Made by a program: the position numbers and the translations under genes. A stretch of DNA of 64,000 nt from Eupeodes corollae (taxonomy: Eukaryota > Arthropoda > Insecta > Diptera > Syrphidae): the NCBI RefSeq assembly GCF_945859685.1, contig NC_079148.1, positions 56,306,421 to 56,370,420 on the forward strand, written 5' to 3'. Shown here in pieces: positions 1 to 12,000 of the stretch. How positions within the stretch are numbered: the stretch's first letter is position 1; every line of letters begins with the position of its first letter. A model generated the notes under the pieces. It saw only the letters and a program-made list of their open reading frames with translations, searched no databases and was not told where the DNA came from.

Positions 1-2115
1 TATCTGGCCAATCATAATATTTCTTAAAATTTTGTAAAGACTAATTTCTATGCAGCAAAGATTGTTTAGTGGCTGAATTTTTCGGATGAATTTGGTTGAT
101 AATGCTTTTTAGTCACCCTAAAGTGTAAATAAACAAAATAATAGAACTTTTAATAAATAAAAGAAATTAAAAACCCAAAAATTGTAGCTTACAATTTAGC
201 ACAGAAGAAAATTAGAGTTCTAGATATTTCAAAAAGAAATTTAAACAGTCTTCATTAAAAACTTTACGACGTGTAAGATCGTTCCAAGAAATGTGTATTC
301 ATAGAAACTACAAAAATTATTTTGTTTATCATAGCTTTGTGCAATTTAAAATTTTTTTTCAGATAATACAATCAAACTTAAGGAGTTGAAACGCGAAAGC
401 AAAAATTAATTTTTTTTGGAGAAAAACTTCAGACTTTTGAGGTCTTCGAAAGTTTTGAAGTAGTAATAGCAGGTGTATCGTTATTAAAAACGAGTTATTC
501 AGTTTTTTAAATGAATCAAAATATAAAATACGTTATGTTTGACATTGAATGTAAATAAGTTGATGGGCTTATTTTAAGACTTCAAGTTTTTAGTAACTAA
601 ACTAGTAAACAAGTATTCAGTAGTTTTATTTGTGTTGTCTTATGTCCTTTTTTAAATAGTTTTAACTTCAGCCCTATTCTGTCCATCGATCTCGTGAAAG
701 ATTGTACATATATTCTTCTATTCGTTGGAGTAAAACAATAGTTTAAAGCATTAATTCAAGTGGATAGAACCGATTAAGTATAAAATCCAATTTCGAAAAA
801 GAAAAAACTTTGTGCGTTCATTTTCAACACATTAGAAGACTTTACATTTTAAATTAGCATCAGGAAGATCCGTAAAAGCTCTAAAATATTAAACTGTCTA
901 AATATTGGCATTACTTTTGCAATTGTGAGATTTTATCTTATTTTGAACTTTTGAAACTCCATTCACAGTCAAAACTGAAGTTAAAAGAAACAAAAAAGAA
1001 ATTTAAAATAAATACGCCTATTGAATGCATATGTATATTTTTCTTCTTTGAATTGTGTTAATATTGTATTCTTTGTGAAATTAAGACGAATGAGTTTTCT
1101 TTGACACTGTCAAAATGACAGACGTCAAGAAACTAAATGCTGTTAACTATATTGACACATGAATTGATTTGTCAGTATAATAAATAGGCTATAAAGTATG
1201 TTTGTTCATATGTAATAACAAGAAAACCAATTGGCTCTAATTCTCCCAAACCTGCTTTTAGATATCTCACAAAGAAAATACTTTATATTGCAACATAAAA
1301 TAAACACAGCTTTTTCAAACTGCACACTTGTAGAGTAATTTGCAATATTAAAAACATAGCATTTACCAATCTGACCGGTTCTACAAAATGTGCATTGCAC
1401 TTGCACTAATGGTTATATACTCAACTTATTTGGCTCACATTCAATTTAAATTAAGAAAAAATACAAAAATTAAATACAAACGTTTTAGTCGTGCTGTTTA
1501 GTTTTTATGTTTTTCTTTTTGTTTGTTTAGCTTAAAACTTGTAGTTCATTAATCACTCTTGTATAAATCGTTTATGTAGTTTATGTTTTAGTTTAAATAT
1601 CTCTATCAGCAAGCAATAAAAACTGAAAAAAAAATTAAATAAAAATTGAACAAACAAATCGAGTACATCATTGACAAATTCGATCTATATAGAAATACAA
1701 TTCGACAAAAAAAAAAACCGATCAAATGGCAACGCAAAACCTCTTACTCAAAGTGCGCCCTTGATCAATCTAAATGAACAAAATAAAAATATATCGAAGC
1801 AAAGCATTTTTTGATCATATTTTTTATTTGTTTTGTATAAATTATACTTTGGCCAACATTGCGTGTGAATCATACGAAATTTTCATTTAACATTAGATTC
1901 TCAAGCACATCCGCATCAACTCAAAAGGCATAAACCGCATAAGAAAAACACTGAACAAATTATTAAATTATAATCGAATCAATGCTTAAAATCAAAATTT
2001 GCATTCCTAAAATACTCACAACGATCAAAATAGTGAACATCTTCTTCTTCTTCCTAATAAAAATATACTCGTACATAATTGTTAAACAAAAAAGATCTAA
2101 ATATATGGATGTGCT
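1..2115. other. Region upstream of first dnc exon
   Basis: AT-rich DNA with many short A and T runs and no convincing coding potential. It is either dnc 5' flank/UTR or part of an upstream intron. An in-frame TAA at 2098-2100 closes the frame before the ATG at 2116. No clear TATA box or splice acceptor decides between these options, and no repeat was recognised. Confidence 0.5.
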
Positions 2116-3023
2116 ATGATTGCAACGTTTTTCATACTAGTTGCAATTTTACGTTCACTCCGTTGGAGAAATCGGTCATCGTCGGAGAGTCTTGAGAAGA
2201 ACGAAACCAGTTGCTCGCCAACTACCGACCAGCCCAACGATTCCGATGGCCAGTCTAATTCGACGATAGTTCATGCGGCTGGGTCAGGACCCGAGACTGG
2301 TAGTCGCAGGTCAAAGGATTACGGCGACAGCAAGATCACCTATCAACGACTCTCGCGGCCCAGATTTAGCCTGCAAGTGAATACGCCTTCATCGTCGTCG
2401 TCGAGAAGATTCAACGATCGCACCTACTCAATTGGGACACTGGTCCGGACAAGACATGGCGACACAATTGACGGTGGTGAATTACACCAATACAAATCTC
2501 AGCATCAGCAGATAGATTTACATCAGCCCAACGAGAATAGAAATGAAGAAGGCGGACCGTCTCCGTCGCATAAGTCACCCGAGAACCAAGAAAGAGACCG
2601 CGAGCGACACTGTCAGAACGACAGTCAATTAGACGCTGATGACGACGATGATGATGAAGACAACCGTCGCGATGCCGAGGAATTTTATAATAGCATCCAA
2701 GATTGTGCAGCTTCTTCATTAAGCAACATATCCGGTGGTCCGCCATCAGCGTCCCGCCGAAAGCGCTCCTCATTGTTTTCGCGCAGTGATTCATCGGCAA
2801 CGACAACCTCGTCGACAAGTGGCAGTGGCACCTATACAGGTGGTAAGCGACGATCGACGGCTTCTATAATCTCGTCATCGATGTGCTCCGATGTGATTCC
2901 CATTGATCGGCGCAGCTCAACGGAACATAGTCGGGCCAGCAATACTCGTCGGTCGAGCGGAAGAATCCGCAGATATATATCACGAATGACGATAGCAGGA
3001 GCTCGTAGACGTACCACTGGCAG
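2116..3023 (+). CDS. dnc: dnc first coding exon, long N-terminus
   Basis: This 302-codon open exon starts at the first ATG after the stop at 2098 and ends at CAG|GTAGAT (donor 3024). The two leftover bases AG pair with the C that opens the 9558 exon to give Ser. The first 17 residues are hydrophobic (MIATFFILVAILRSLRW); the rest is rich in Ser, Arg and Asp, with an acidic run near residues 175-183 and several basic RRSS-type phosphosite motifs near the end. Local GC content is well above its surroundings. The N-terminal Met is an inference, since an unseen upstream exon could be spliced in. Confidence 0.82.
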
Positions 3024-6000
3024 GTAGATAATTTGATCGTTTCTCATTTTCTAACTTATTTTTTGTTGTAAATTTTTACTAACCATGCTAAAGGATCGTT
3101 GCCAAAGGAGCCTTAAAGTATCTATGACAACAAAATAATAACTAGTGAAATTAGATCTTCGCAAGTTTTCACGCGTGGGTGCGTGCGTCGCGTCGGTTCT
3201 TTATTTTATTCAATGGGATGTATGATGACAGGTTAATTGTCAACTTAAACTTGAGGCATGTATCGTATCAGATTTCGGGTTGGAATATTTGGCATACTAA
3301 TCTGAGAACTAACGGGGGCGGATTGATTGTGAAATATTTTAGAATACTTATATACCAACGTTGTTTGTTTTGAATTTAATGAATTTGAGACTCACGCGAT
3401 TTTCTCAGATTGACATGTTGCCACATTTGAAGACAAATGAATTAAATGATTGACCTTTTATGGTTTGACAAGTCCACTTGCCGCTTTATTTGGATATCAA
3501 TAAAACTTCGGTTGAAGCCACAAATAGTACCACTTTCAATTTCAAGCTTTAGACTTTTCTATTTTATTGATAACACATATTTTTTTAAAAATAATTTAAT
3601 GTATTTTAATTTAAATGTTTATTCACTCCTTTTGGGGTTATAATTGATGAGTTTTTTAATGTTGGACAAGTAATTTGAAAATAATAAAAATCCACTTATG
3701 TATTGTAAAGGTCCGCAAAATGAATTATGATAGTGAAATAAGACTGAAGCAAAAGGATTCAATCAAAATAGGATAGGATAGGACTAATGTCAATGGATGT
3801 TTTCGGTTGTTTGATTAATTAACTTTGACTTTATGGATTCGTTTAAGATTCGAAGATTTTGATCAACCATGATTAACTAAATTATTATTTAAAAGACAGC
3901 AGATTTTTATTCTGTTGGTATGTCTGTCTGATATTTTCGTTTTTTAACTACAATCCTTTTTTATATTTCGTTTTCAGTGCTTTTTTCATTGAAAACTTTC
4001 AAAAAGTTAACAGTGTTCAAATTTTTGTTTTATGGGTCATTCATTTAGTGGTTTCAAGTTAGCAGCACTGGCTCTTAACACTTGTAAAACTCAGCTGTCC
4101 TTTGAAGTTTAATAATATATGTGTATTGGTTTCTATGTGGATCGCTAGAATATCGAAATCGATAAAATTGTGAAGAAGTTTGAAGAGAGTGGAGACGTTA
4201 TTTAAGTCTTAAGCACGAATTACTTAAAACGTAATATGTAATTTAATTTTGTTTGAACTGGCTCGTATTTTAAGACTTTGTTGGATTTGTTTATCAGACT
4301 TTTAGAACAGGTTAAGAACATCGACAATTTTGCAAATCAGTAAGTCTAGTTTTTGTTATGATATCAGTGCAAAATAAGCGTTTCTTGTTAATTTTAAATT
4401 ACCAAATTATACATTTTTAATCTAAAATGGACAATTTCTTTAAAAAAAATCTAGTCTCTAAAACTTGTTTAAATGGAAACATAGTCCTAATTCATTTCTT
4501 CATCGTGCTTCCAAGCGTAATAACTCTCATTAAGATCTTAGTTTTAGATAAAACTTCTATTGATTTCACCTTCAAATTTGAGGATCTAGGATACTGTGGA
4601 ACTCCTTTTAGCAAATTTTTTAATTCCTTAAAAGATTCTTTCAGTATTGTAGTTTTGAGCTTTACCAAGCTTGTGGAATGTTTAAAATGCAATTATAAAA
4701 TCGCTTGTCACAAGTTTCAGATTAAAAAATACAAATAAACATATGTGGGTCTTAAAGTCAAGTTTCGGAACTATCGAAACACAAGATGCGACCCACACTG
4801 ATAACTTCCCATCTTGTCTGTCTATTTGTCTTGCTTAAAAGTTTGCAGGTTTTCGTGTTGTGTTAAAGATGTTGGCAGTTGCATTATTTTTAAAAATTTT
4901 AAAATTACCAACTATATTTTTCATATAAAGAAATAGTTTAGTTTGAAAATTTAGTTTTGTTTTATAGATTTTTAGTCGAAAACAAATTTTTACCAATTTA
5001 AATAGCAATTCTTAAATTTTTTCAAATTGGATGAATAAAATTAATTTGAGAGATATCAAGAACCGAACATCAATTTTTACCAAATTTGCGTACTATTTCT
5101 TGTAGATTTTATTTTTTTATGAAAACTCGGACTCTTCCGAAAATTTTTATAAAAAAAAACTACTGAAAACAATATTTTGTGTAAAATAAAAAAAAAAGGG
5201 TTGAAAACAATATTTTTAATTTTTGAAAAGCTACTTGAAAGTAAATTTTAGCCAAATTTTTAAAAAACTGTCAATTCGATTTTTATCAAAAATTTTCAGA
5301 TTGTTGAAAACAATATTTCTTATAAGTTAAAACTAGTTGAAGCCTAAATCTCAAGTTTTTGAAAAGATATTTGAGTCGAAAACAATTTTTTACGAACTTT
5401 TGTTAAATTTTCTTTTAAGTTTTTATTTTTTATAAAAAAAACTGTCAATTCGATTTTTCTTTAAATTTGCCCGAATGTTGAAAACAATATTTCTTGTTAG
5501 TGAAAATTAGTTGAAAGCCATAATCTCAATTTTTTGAAAAGATGTTTGAGTCGAAAATCAATTTTTACCAACTTTTGTCAAATTTTCTTTTAAGTTTTTA
5601 TTTATTGTAAAAAATCTGTTAATTTGTTTTTCTCACAATTTTACTGAATATTGACAACAATATTTTGTAATAGATAAAAGTAGTTTAAAACCAATGTCTC
5701 AAATTTTTGAAAAGATATTTGAGTCGAAAATGAATTTTTACCAGCTTTTATTAATTTTTTGTTTAAGTTTTTATTTTTTGAAAAAAAAAACTGTCAATTC
5801 GATTTTTCTCAAAATTTTACCAGATGTTAAAAACTTTATTTTTCGTGCCACAAAATTGTTTTGGAGATAAAATCATTTTGTATTCGTAAAATTTTCGAGA
5901 TGAACATTTTTTCAGTTTTTTTGATATAAAAAAAAACCGTTAGTTGGATTTTTATTTCAAAAAATATACTTCCTTGGTATCACGTTACAGTATATTATAT

Positions 6001-9000
6001 AAAATTTAATTCAAGTCTCTAGCGTTTTTGTTTGTAAGATATTTAGGGTTAACCAAAAAGTTCACCTTTTTTTTAAACTGCTATGGTAAAAAAAAACCGA
6101 CCACGCATTTTTCTTGAGAGCCCTTTCTGCCTTTTTGTCTGTATAACAAAATTTATTTGAAGTCGATATCTCTTCTGGTTCTTGAGCTATGGACACCGAA
6201 AAAAACGTCGCGAACGTACGGACGTATGGACGTACGAACATACATACACTCGCAAGCACGCACAGACATCTTTCTAAAAATCTTTTATATCGACTCTAGG
6301 GACCTTGAAACGTCGTGAAATGTCAAAATTTTCAATTTTTCAAATCGGACTTATTACAATTACTTTCTATGGGAAGTTAATAATATAAAAGCATTGTGTC
6401 GAGAAGTAGCTTTTAATCTCAAATATGGGTATAATGAAATAAATGCGTAGGGATAGGAAGCCAAATCGTCCTTTCCATGTTACTTCTCTCCACAACTCGA
6501 CCATTTTGTCCCAGCCGCACTTTGACTTTAAGCCTGTGCACGTTAAAAGGAAGACAAAGTCCATGGACCTTTTTTAACAATTTGTGTAAACCTAAAGTTC
6601 ATAGACATAATGCCAAAGGTCTAATCACAGGAAGGACTGCAAAAATAATTTAAAATAGTGTTAAAGATTTCTCTAAAAAAGGGATGAAAAGAAATGAATA
6701 GTGGATTCTTTTTATGTTTTACTTCCATCTTAGAAAATGTTTGGAAATCTTACACCTAGTTCAAAGGAAATTATAGAAATTGAAAAAATGCTTGATTTTT
6801 AACTGTTTTTAAAACGAAACTTTAAATATGATGTTTACAAAAAACAAAATTTTCATTATTATAAGGTTCTTAAGATAAATTAACATGTTAAGTATTTATT
6901 ATAGTTTATTTGGAAATTCTAAATCATCTTTCGAGGTTATTCATCTGTTAGCTACAGAGAGCTCAATTCAGCAAGCAGAAAATTTGCAATTGGTAAGGTT
7001 AAAAACCTTATGTGGCTTCAAGAAATAAACAAATTAAGCAACAACAAAATGTGGGTACATATTGGTGGTGTCTTTGGCCCGTGTATTTCTGTTAATTTAA
7101 TTGGTCATTGTGACGTTATTAATTGTTTAATTCGGTAGATCAAGCCGCATTAGGCGTGTAGCTATAAACATTCTTCAGACAATTATTTTGCATCCTTTTT
7201 TGATGAGAAGAGTTATTACGTTAAAATGTTGGCTATGTTGTCTATAACATTTCAATTCATAATCGAAGTTGTATAGAAATTACTTATTTTTGCTATCATA
7301 AAAAACATACAATTTTTAATGCGATGTATTTATATATCCATACTAATATTATAAATTTGAAAGTAACTCTGTCTGTCTGTTACTCAATCACGCCTAAACT
7401 ACTGAACCAATTTGCATGAAATTTGGTATATTTTGATACCCGAGAAAGGACATAAGCTACTTTTTACCCTTTTTTGGGCCGATCGCTCTTACGCCTAAAC
7501 TACTGAACAGATTTAAATGAAATTTGGTAAGGAGTTAGCTTGAGACTTAAGAAAGAACATGACCTCGGGAAAACAACGCACTCCCATGGGAAAAATTACT
7601 TTCCGTGGTATCTGATCGCTTTCACTCATAAATTACCAAAGATTTCAATAATATTTGGCTAAAATTGGTATACGGGGAAACAACGCATTTCCAACCCTTA
7701 TGAAATAAGTTTTCGACCATGTTAAACTTATCATACACGTATATTAACCACGTGCCTCAAGCCCTAACGTTAGACGACGGGTGGAGTCGCACGCGGTAGA
7801 CGAGGCAGCGGTACTATCAAAAAAAAAACTATTTAATGCGGATGAAGTCGCGGACAAAATCCTTAACAATTGTATCAGTAATTTGCAACGAATATATTTT
7901 TCTAGCAAAATTTTGCAAAATATTTGCCTTTTGCGAAGCACCTATTTTTATATAACCACTCTTATTATTTGATTTGATGTTCACAACAAATTTGATTTAT
8001 AAATCATAGGCCAAGGTCAATTCTATTCGTTAACACACATGAAAACTTCACATTCACAATTCTCAAAAGTATCCGAATAAAATTACCTCCAATTCCATCA
8101 GCAATATTATTAATATTAATAAATGACTGTAGTAAAATTAGTTAGGTACCTATTTTTCGGTCATGCAACATAAAACATTTTAAACCATAAAGAATATTTT
8201 GGTATATTTAAATTTGTATTTTCTTTTTTGCTAAATCATTCCAACTGCCACTCTGCTCTCTGGCTATGTTCCAATTTAAATTGAATGTACAATTCTACAG
8301 CTGAGATGAAATGTATTTAATTTTTTTCTAATACATATGCCTACATAATTATTTCACTTCGTAATAAATTTCCGACACGTTATTAGTGGTTTGGAAATTA
8401 TAAGTTTCTAATATAAATAGCTATTAAATAAGTATTTTGTTAATAATATACCTATGACCTCAAAAAAATTGTTTAAATACAAAAATTCATCCAAGAGAAA
8501 TGTTTCGAAACAAATTATTCAAAAAATTCGACTTAAATTTAGAGAAATTAAAAATATATATATTTGCGATCATGTGCATTTTTTATTTTTTTTTTTTCAA
8601 CTAACTGTAAAAATATTTTGTTAAGAAAAACGGAACCTATAATTAGTACATTTTTAAACTGCATTACACATTTTTTGTGAATAATTATTGAAATTTGGAA
8701 ACAATTATTTGAGATTAAGAATAAACTTAAATACTCGCTCACACAAAACGACTTGAAGCTACATTTCGTTCTATGGGAATTTGAAAGATTTTCTACAATC
8801 AAAGATTCCAGAAAGTTTTAAAAAAACTGAGTTCCGCTAAGTAACATTTCCTATGACAAAACTTCAAAAAGGCAAAAGATTTTTGAAAAATAAGAAATAA
8901 AGTTTATCATAGTACTTTTGGATCAGTGCAATGCACTTGTTCATTAATCAGACAGCAGCATTTTAGATGAAATGGTATCAAACGCCTTTCCAGAAATATG

Positions 9001-12000
9001 AAAGGCGTTCACAAATTTGTAAGGAAATTGAATTTTGGTTAACAGCTTTTTCTTAAAGCCATCTAGGTTAACTAATGGAGAGCACAGCAGAATTAGCTAC
9101 GTTTACAGTGATTGCTTTTAATTCTTAATTTTCTCTCGAATTTTCTAGTTTCATGAGATTTATAAAATCAGATGTTGAGATATTAACCTTTGGGGCTTAG
9201 AATTGTATTTTCACCCATTTTTAGAAATTGCTTCTGTTGTATTTGCCTTGGAGTCAAAATTTAAATAAATATAACTTTAAACTTCGTACTTCGTTTTCCC
9301 CATACGATTTCTGTTTTTTTTTTCTATAGTTTTCAATATTTCAAAAACATTATAATGCTATCAATTCGACTGTGTCAAATAACTTTTTTCCAGTGCCACT
9401 ATTTAATGTTCAAATATAAAATTATATTAAAAAATGTACTTACACCCAAAATATAATAGAAGAGAATTAAAATTCTTTAGTTAAAACTTCGGTTCATACT
9501 TCAAATATTCATTTTACTTATACTAACTTTTCTATTATCCTTTTTATATACTTTCAGCTTTGATGTAGAAAATGGCCAAGGCGCTAGATCTCCGCTTGAA
9601 GGCGGTTCACCAAGCGCTGGATTGGTTTTACAAAACCTCCCTCAACGTCGCGAATCCTTTCTATATCGATCGGATTCAGACTTTGAAATGTCCCCAAAGT
9701 CCATGTCAAGAAATTCTAGCATAGCAAGCGAAAGGTAAATAAATTTAAATTTATTTATGTACATACATTTAAATATTTTATGTTTTGTGTATTCTTGATT
9801 ATTTTTTTGAATCATTATTTTGTAATATTATGTAAAAAGCATGTTTGAATTTATAAATAATTATTATTTATTAACATTTATGAACTGAAAAGATTTCTAT
9901 AAGCAAGTTTATGTTTTACAAACACAAAGTTTTTAATTTAGTTTCTGGTCTTAAAACAATATTTTTGATTTTATTTTTCGAACCAACATAAACTTGCTTT
10001 TTACTGTAAAACCTATTTTGTATATAAAAAATAAACATAATCACACTTTTTTTCTGACATGCTAAACCCCTGTTCCAAAAAAATTGTTGTATAATCCAAA
10101 AAGATTGCACCGTATAAATCCAACGTTTAAATTGAAGTGTGTTGTAGTTTTTGGCTTTTTTTATTATCTTGAACCCTTTAGCACAAACCCTTTTTTTCAT
10201 AATAATTTAAGTATTTATTCAAAAGCACTTCCTTTCAATTTTAATAAATATAACTTTAAGTCAGGAAATATGAAGCTACGCATTCCAAAATCCTTTTGAA
10301 CTTGATACTGCAAAACTCTTTTTAATTTATGAATTTTCATTTACCGTAAACCATTTAAACTTAACTTAGTTAACTTTGACGTTGTTCATTGTTTAAAGGA
10401 ATAAATGTTTAACTTAAAAATCTGAGATATTCAATTTTAAAATGAAATACAATACAAGCGTTTTTTAGTTCTTTACAGAAATTTTATTTCGAGCATGAGG
10501 AAAACATTTTCTAAACCAAATATTTATTGATTATATTGTTATAAAGCTATCGATGCACACAATAATAGGAACTTATGTGTCAGAAATCAAAAAGGCAAAA
10601 AAACAACCTTATATAAGGTCATTCATTTCATTTCAAGTTGATAACGCTGAAATTTGACACTTGTCATTTCAAGTGACAGAATATTAGTTAAAGTTGTTCT
10701 TTTTACAATTATGGATCGCTTAACAATCGAATAACGCGTTAAAATAATTAAATCTTGCATTACTTTATGATTATGGTCATCAAAAATACGCAAAATAAGC
10801 AATCAAGCTATAAAATTGAGACGAAATTTAAAGAAAGTGGAAGCGTATTGATGTCGTGAAGCCTGAGCATCACCGTAATGCACGCTCAGTGAAGATATTA
10901 CTTCAGATAGTGGAAGCGCTGATGATATTTCGAATTTTATCGATATCAAAATATTGAAGTCCAATTATAGTGGATTTGTTTTCGCTGGTGATTGATTATC
11001 ATGACTAGATGTGATTCCAATAAAACGGGCCAAGAAGAAGACCGTTTTTCTATGAGGCTGTGCAAAAGGCGAATTATACCCGAGCTCTAGACATATTAAA
11101 ACAAACATTACTACAGTATTAGCCGATATTCAACCCGAAATGTGGAGAAAAGTTCTTAAAAATTAATGGTAAAGAATATCGTTCTTAAATCATCTGCACA
11201 TTTTAATGATGTTCTTTTCGCACCTAATGCCAAAATCCAAACTTTAAAATGAAAACAATTTTCAAACAAAAATGTACCGCTGTGAGTGTTTTTTTTAATT
11301 TACTTTCGATACTAAAAAATCAATGATCCTATTTTTCACTAATAGTGAAATACTGCAGTATATCAATCTATTTGTCACAATGTTAGGTCCCAGAAACTTT
11401 TTTGACCTATTCACTATTTTCAAAACACTTAAGAAAACAAACCAAATAAATGGTAAGGATTATTTTTGTCAATGAACTGGAGAAGTGTAACGCGATTTTG
11501 TAGATCGAAATTAAGACGTCTAAAATCTTTTACTTAGATCCAAAACATTTTCTAAACAGCCTGAGGTTAAAACTAAAACCGAGTTAACTGATGTTATTCA
11601 CTTTTTTAACACTGATGCTTTACTAAAGCAGATTTATTTGATATTTTATCTTTTGAGAGTTTCGGTTTAAAAATGGTTAACTTCACTTAAGGTTTAAATC
11701 AACAGTTTTACTAACTACCTTAAGAAAAAACACAACATTGTAAATTATATAATTGAATATTTCTTCCTTATCAACAAAAAAAAATTCTTTCCAGACGAAT
11801 TTAATTTGAAATCGTTTAATAAGGTAGTAAATTCAAAGTATTTTGTTCCTTTAATGTACTTCAGGGATACCTGCTACTGAAATACTAAAAAAACCCGGAA
11901 AAGATGAAATATCAGTGAACTAAAACATCAACTTCTTCTGCAGGTTTTGGTAAAGTTTGTTTGAATATTAATTCTATGAAATAAAATATTTAAATGAGCA

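Noticed and set aside
2411..3047. ORFs on the - strand over the first dnc exon
   Set aside because: Shadow frames of a GC-richer Ser/Arg coding exon with no domain.
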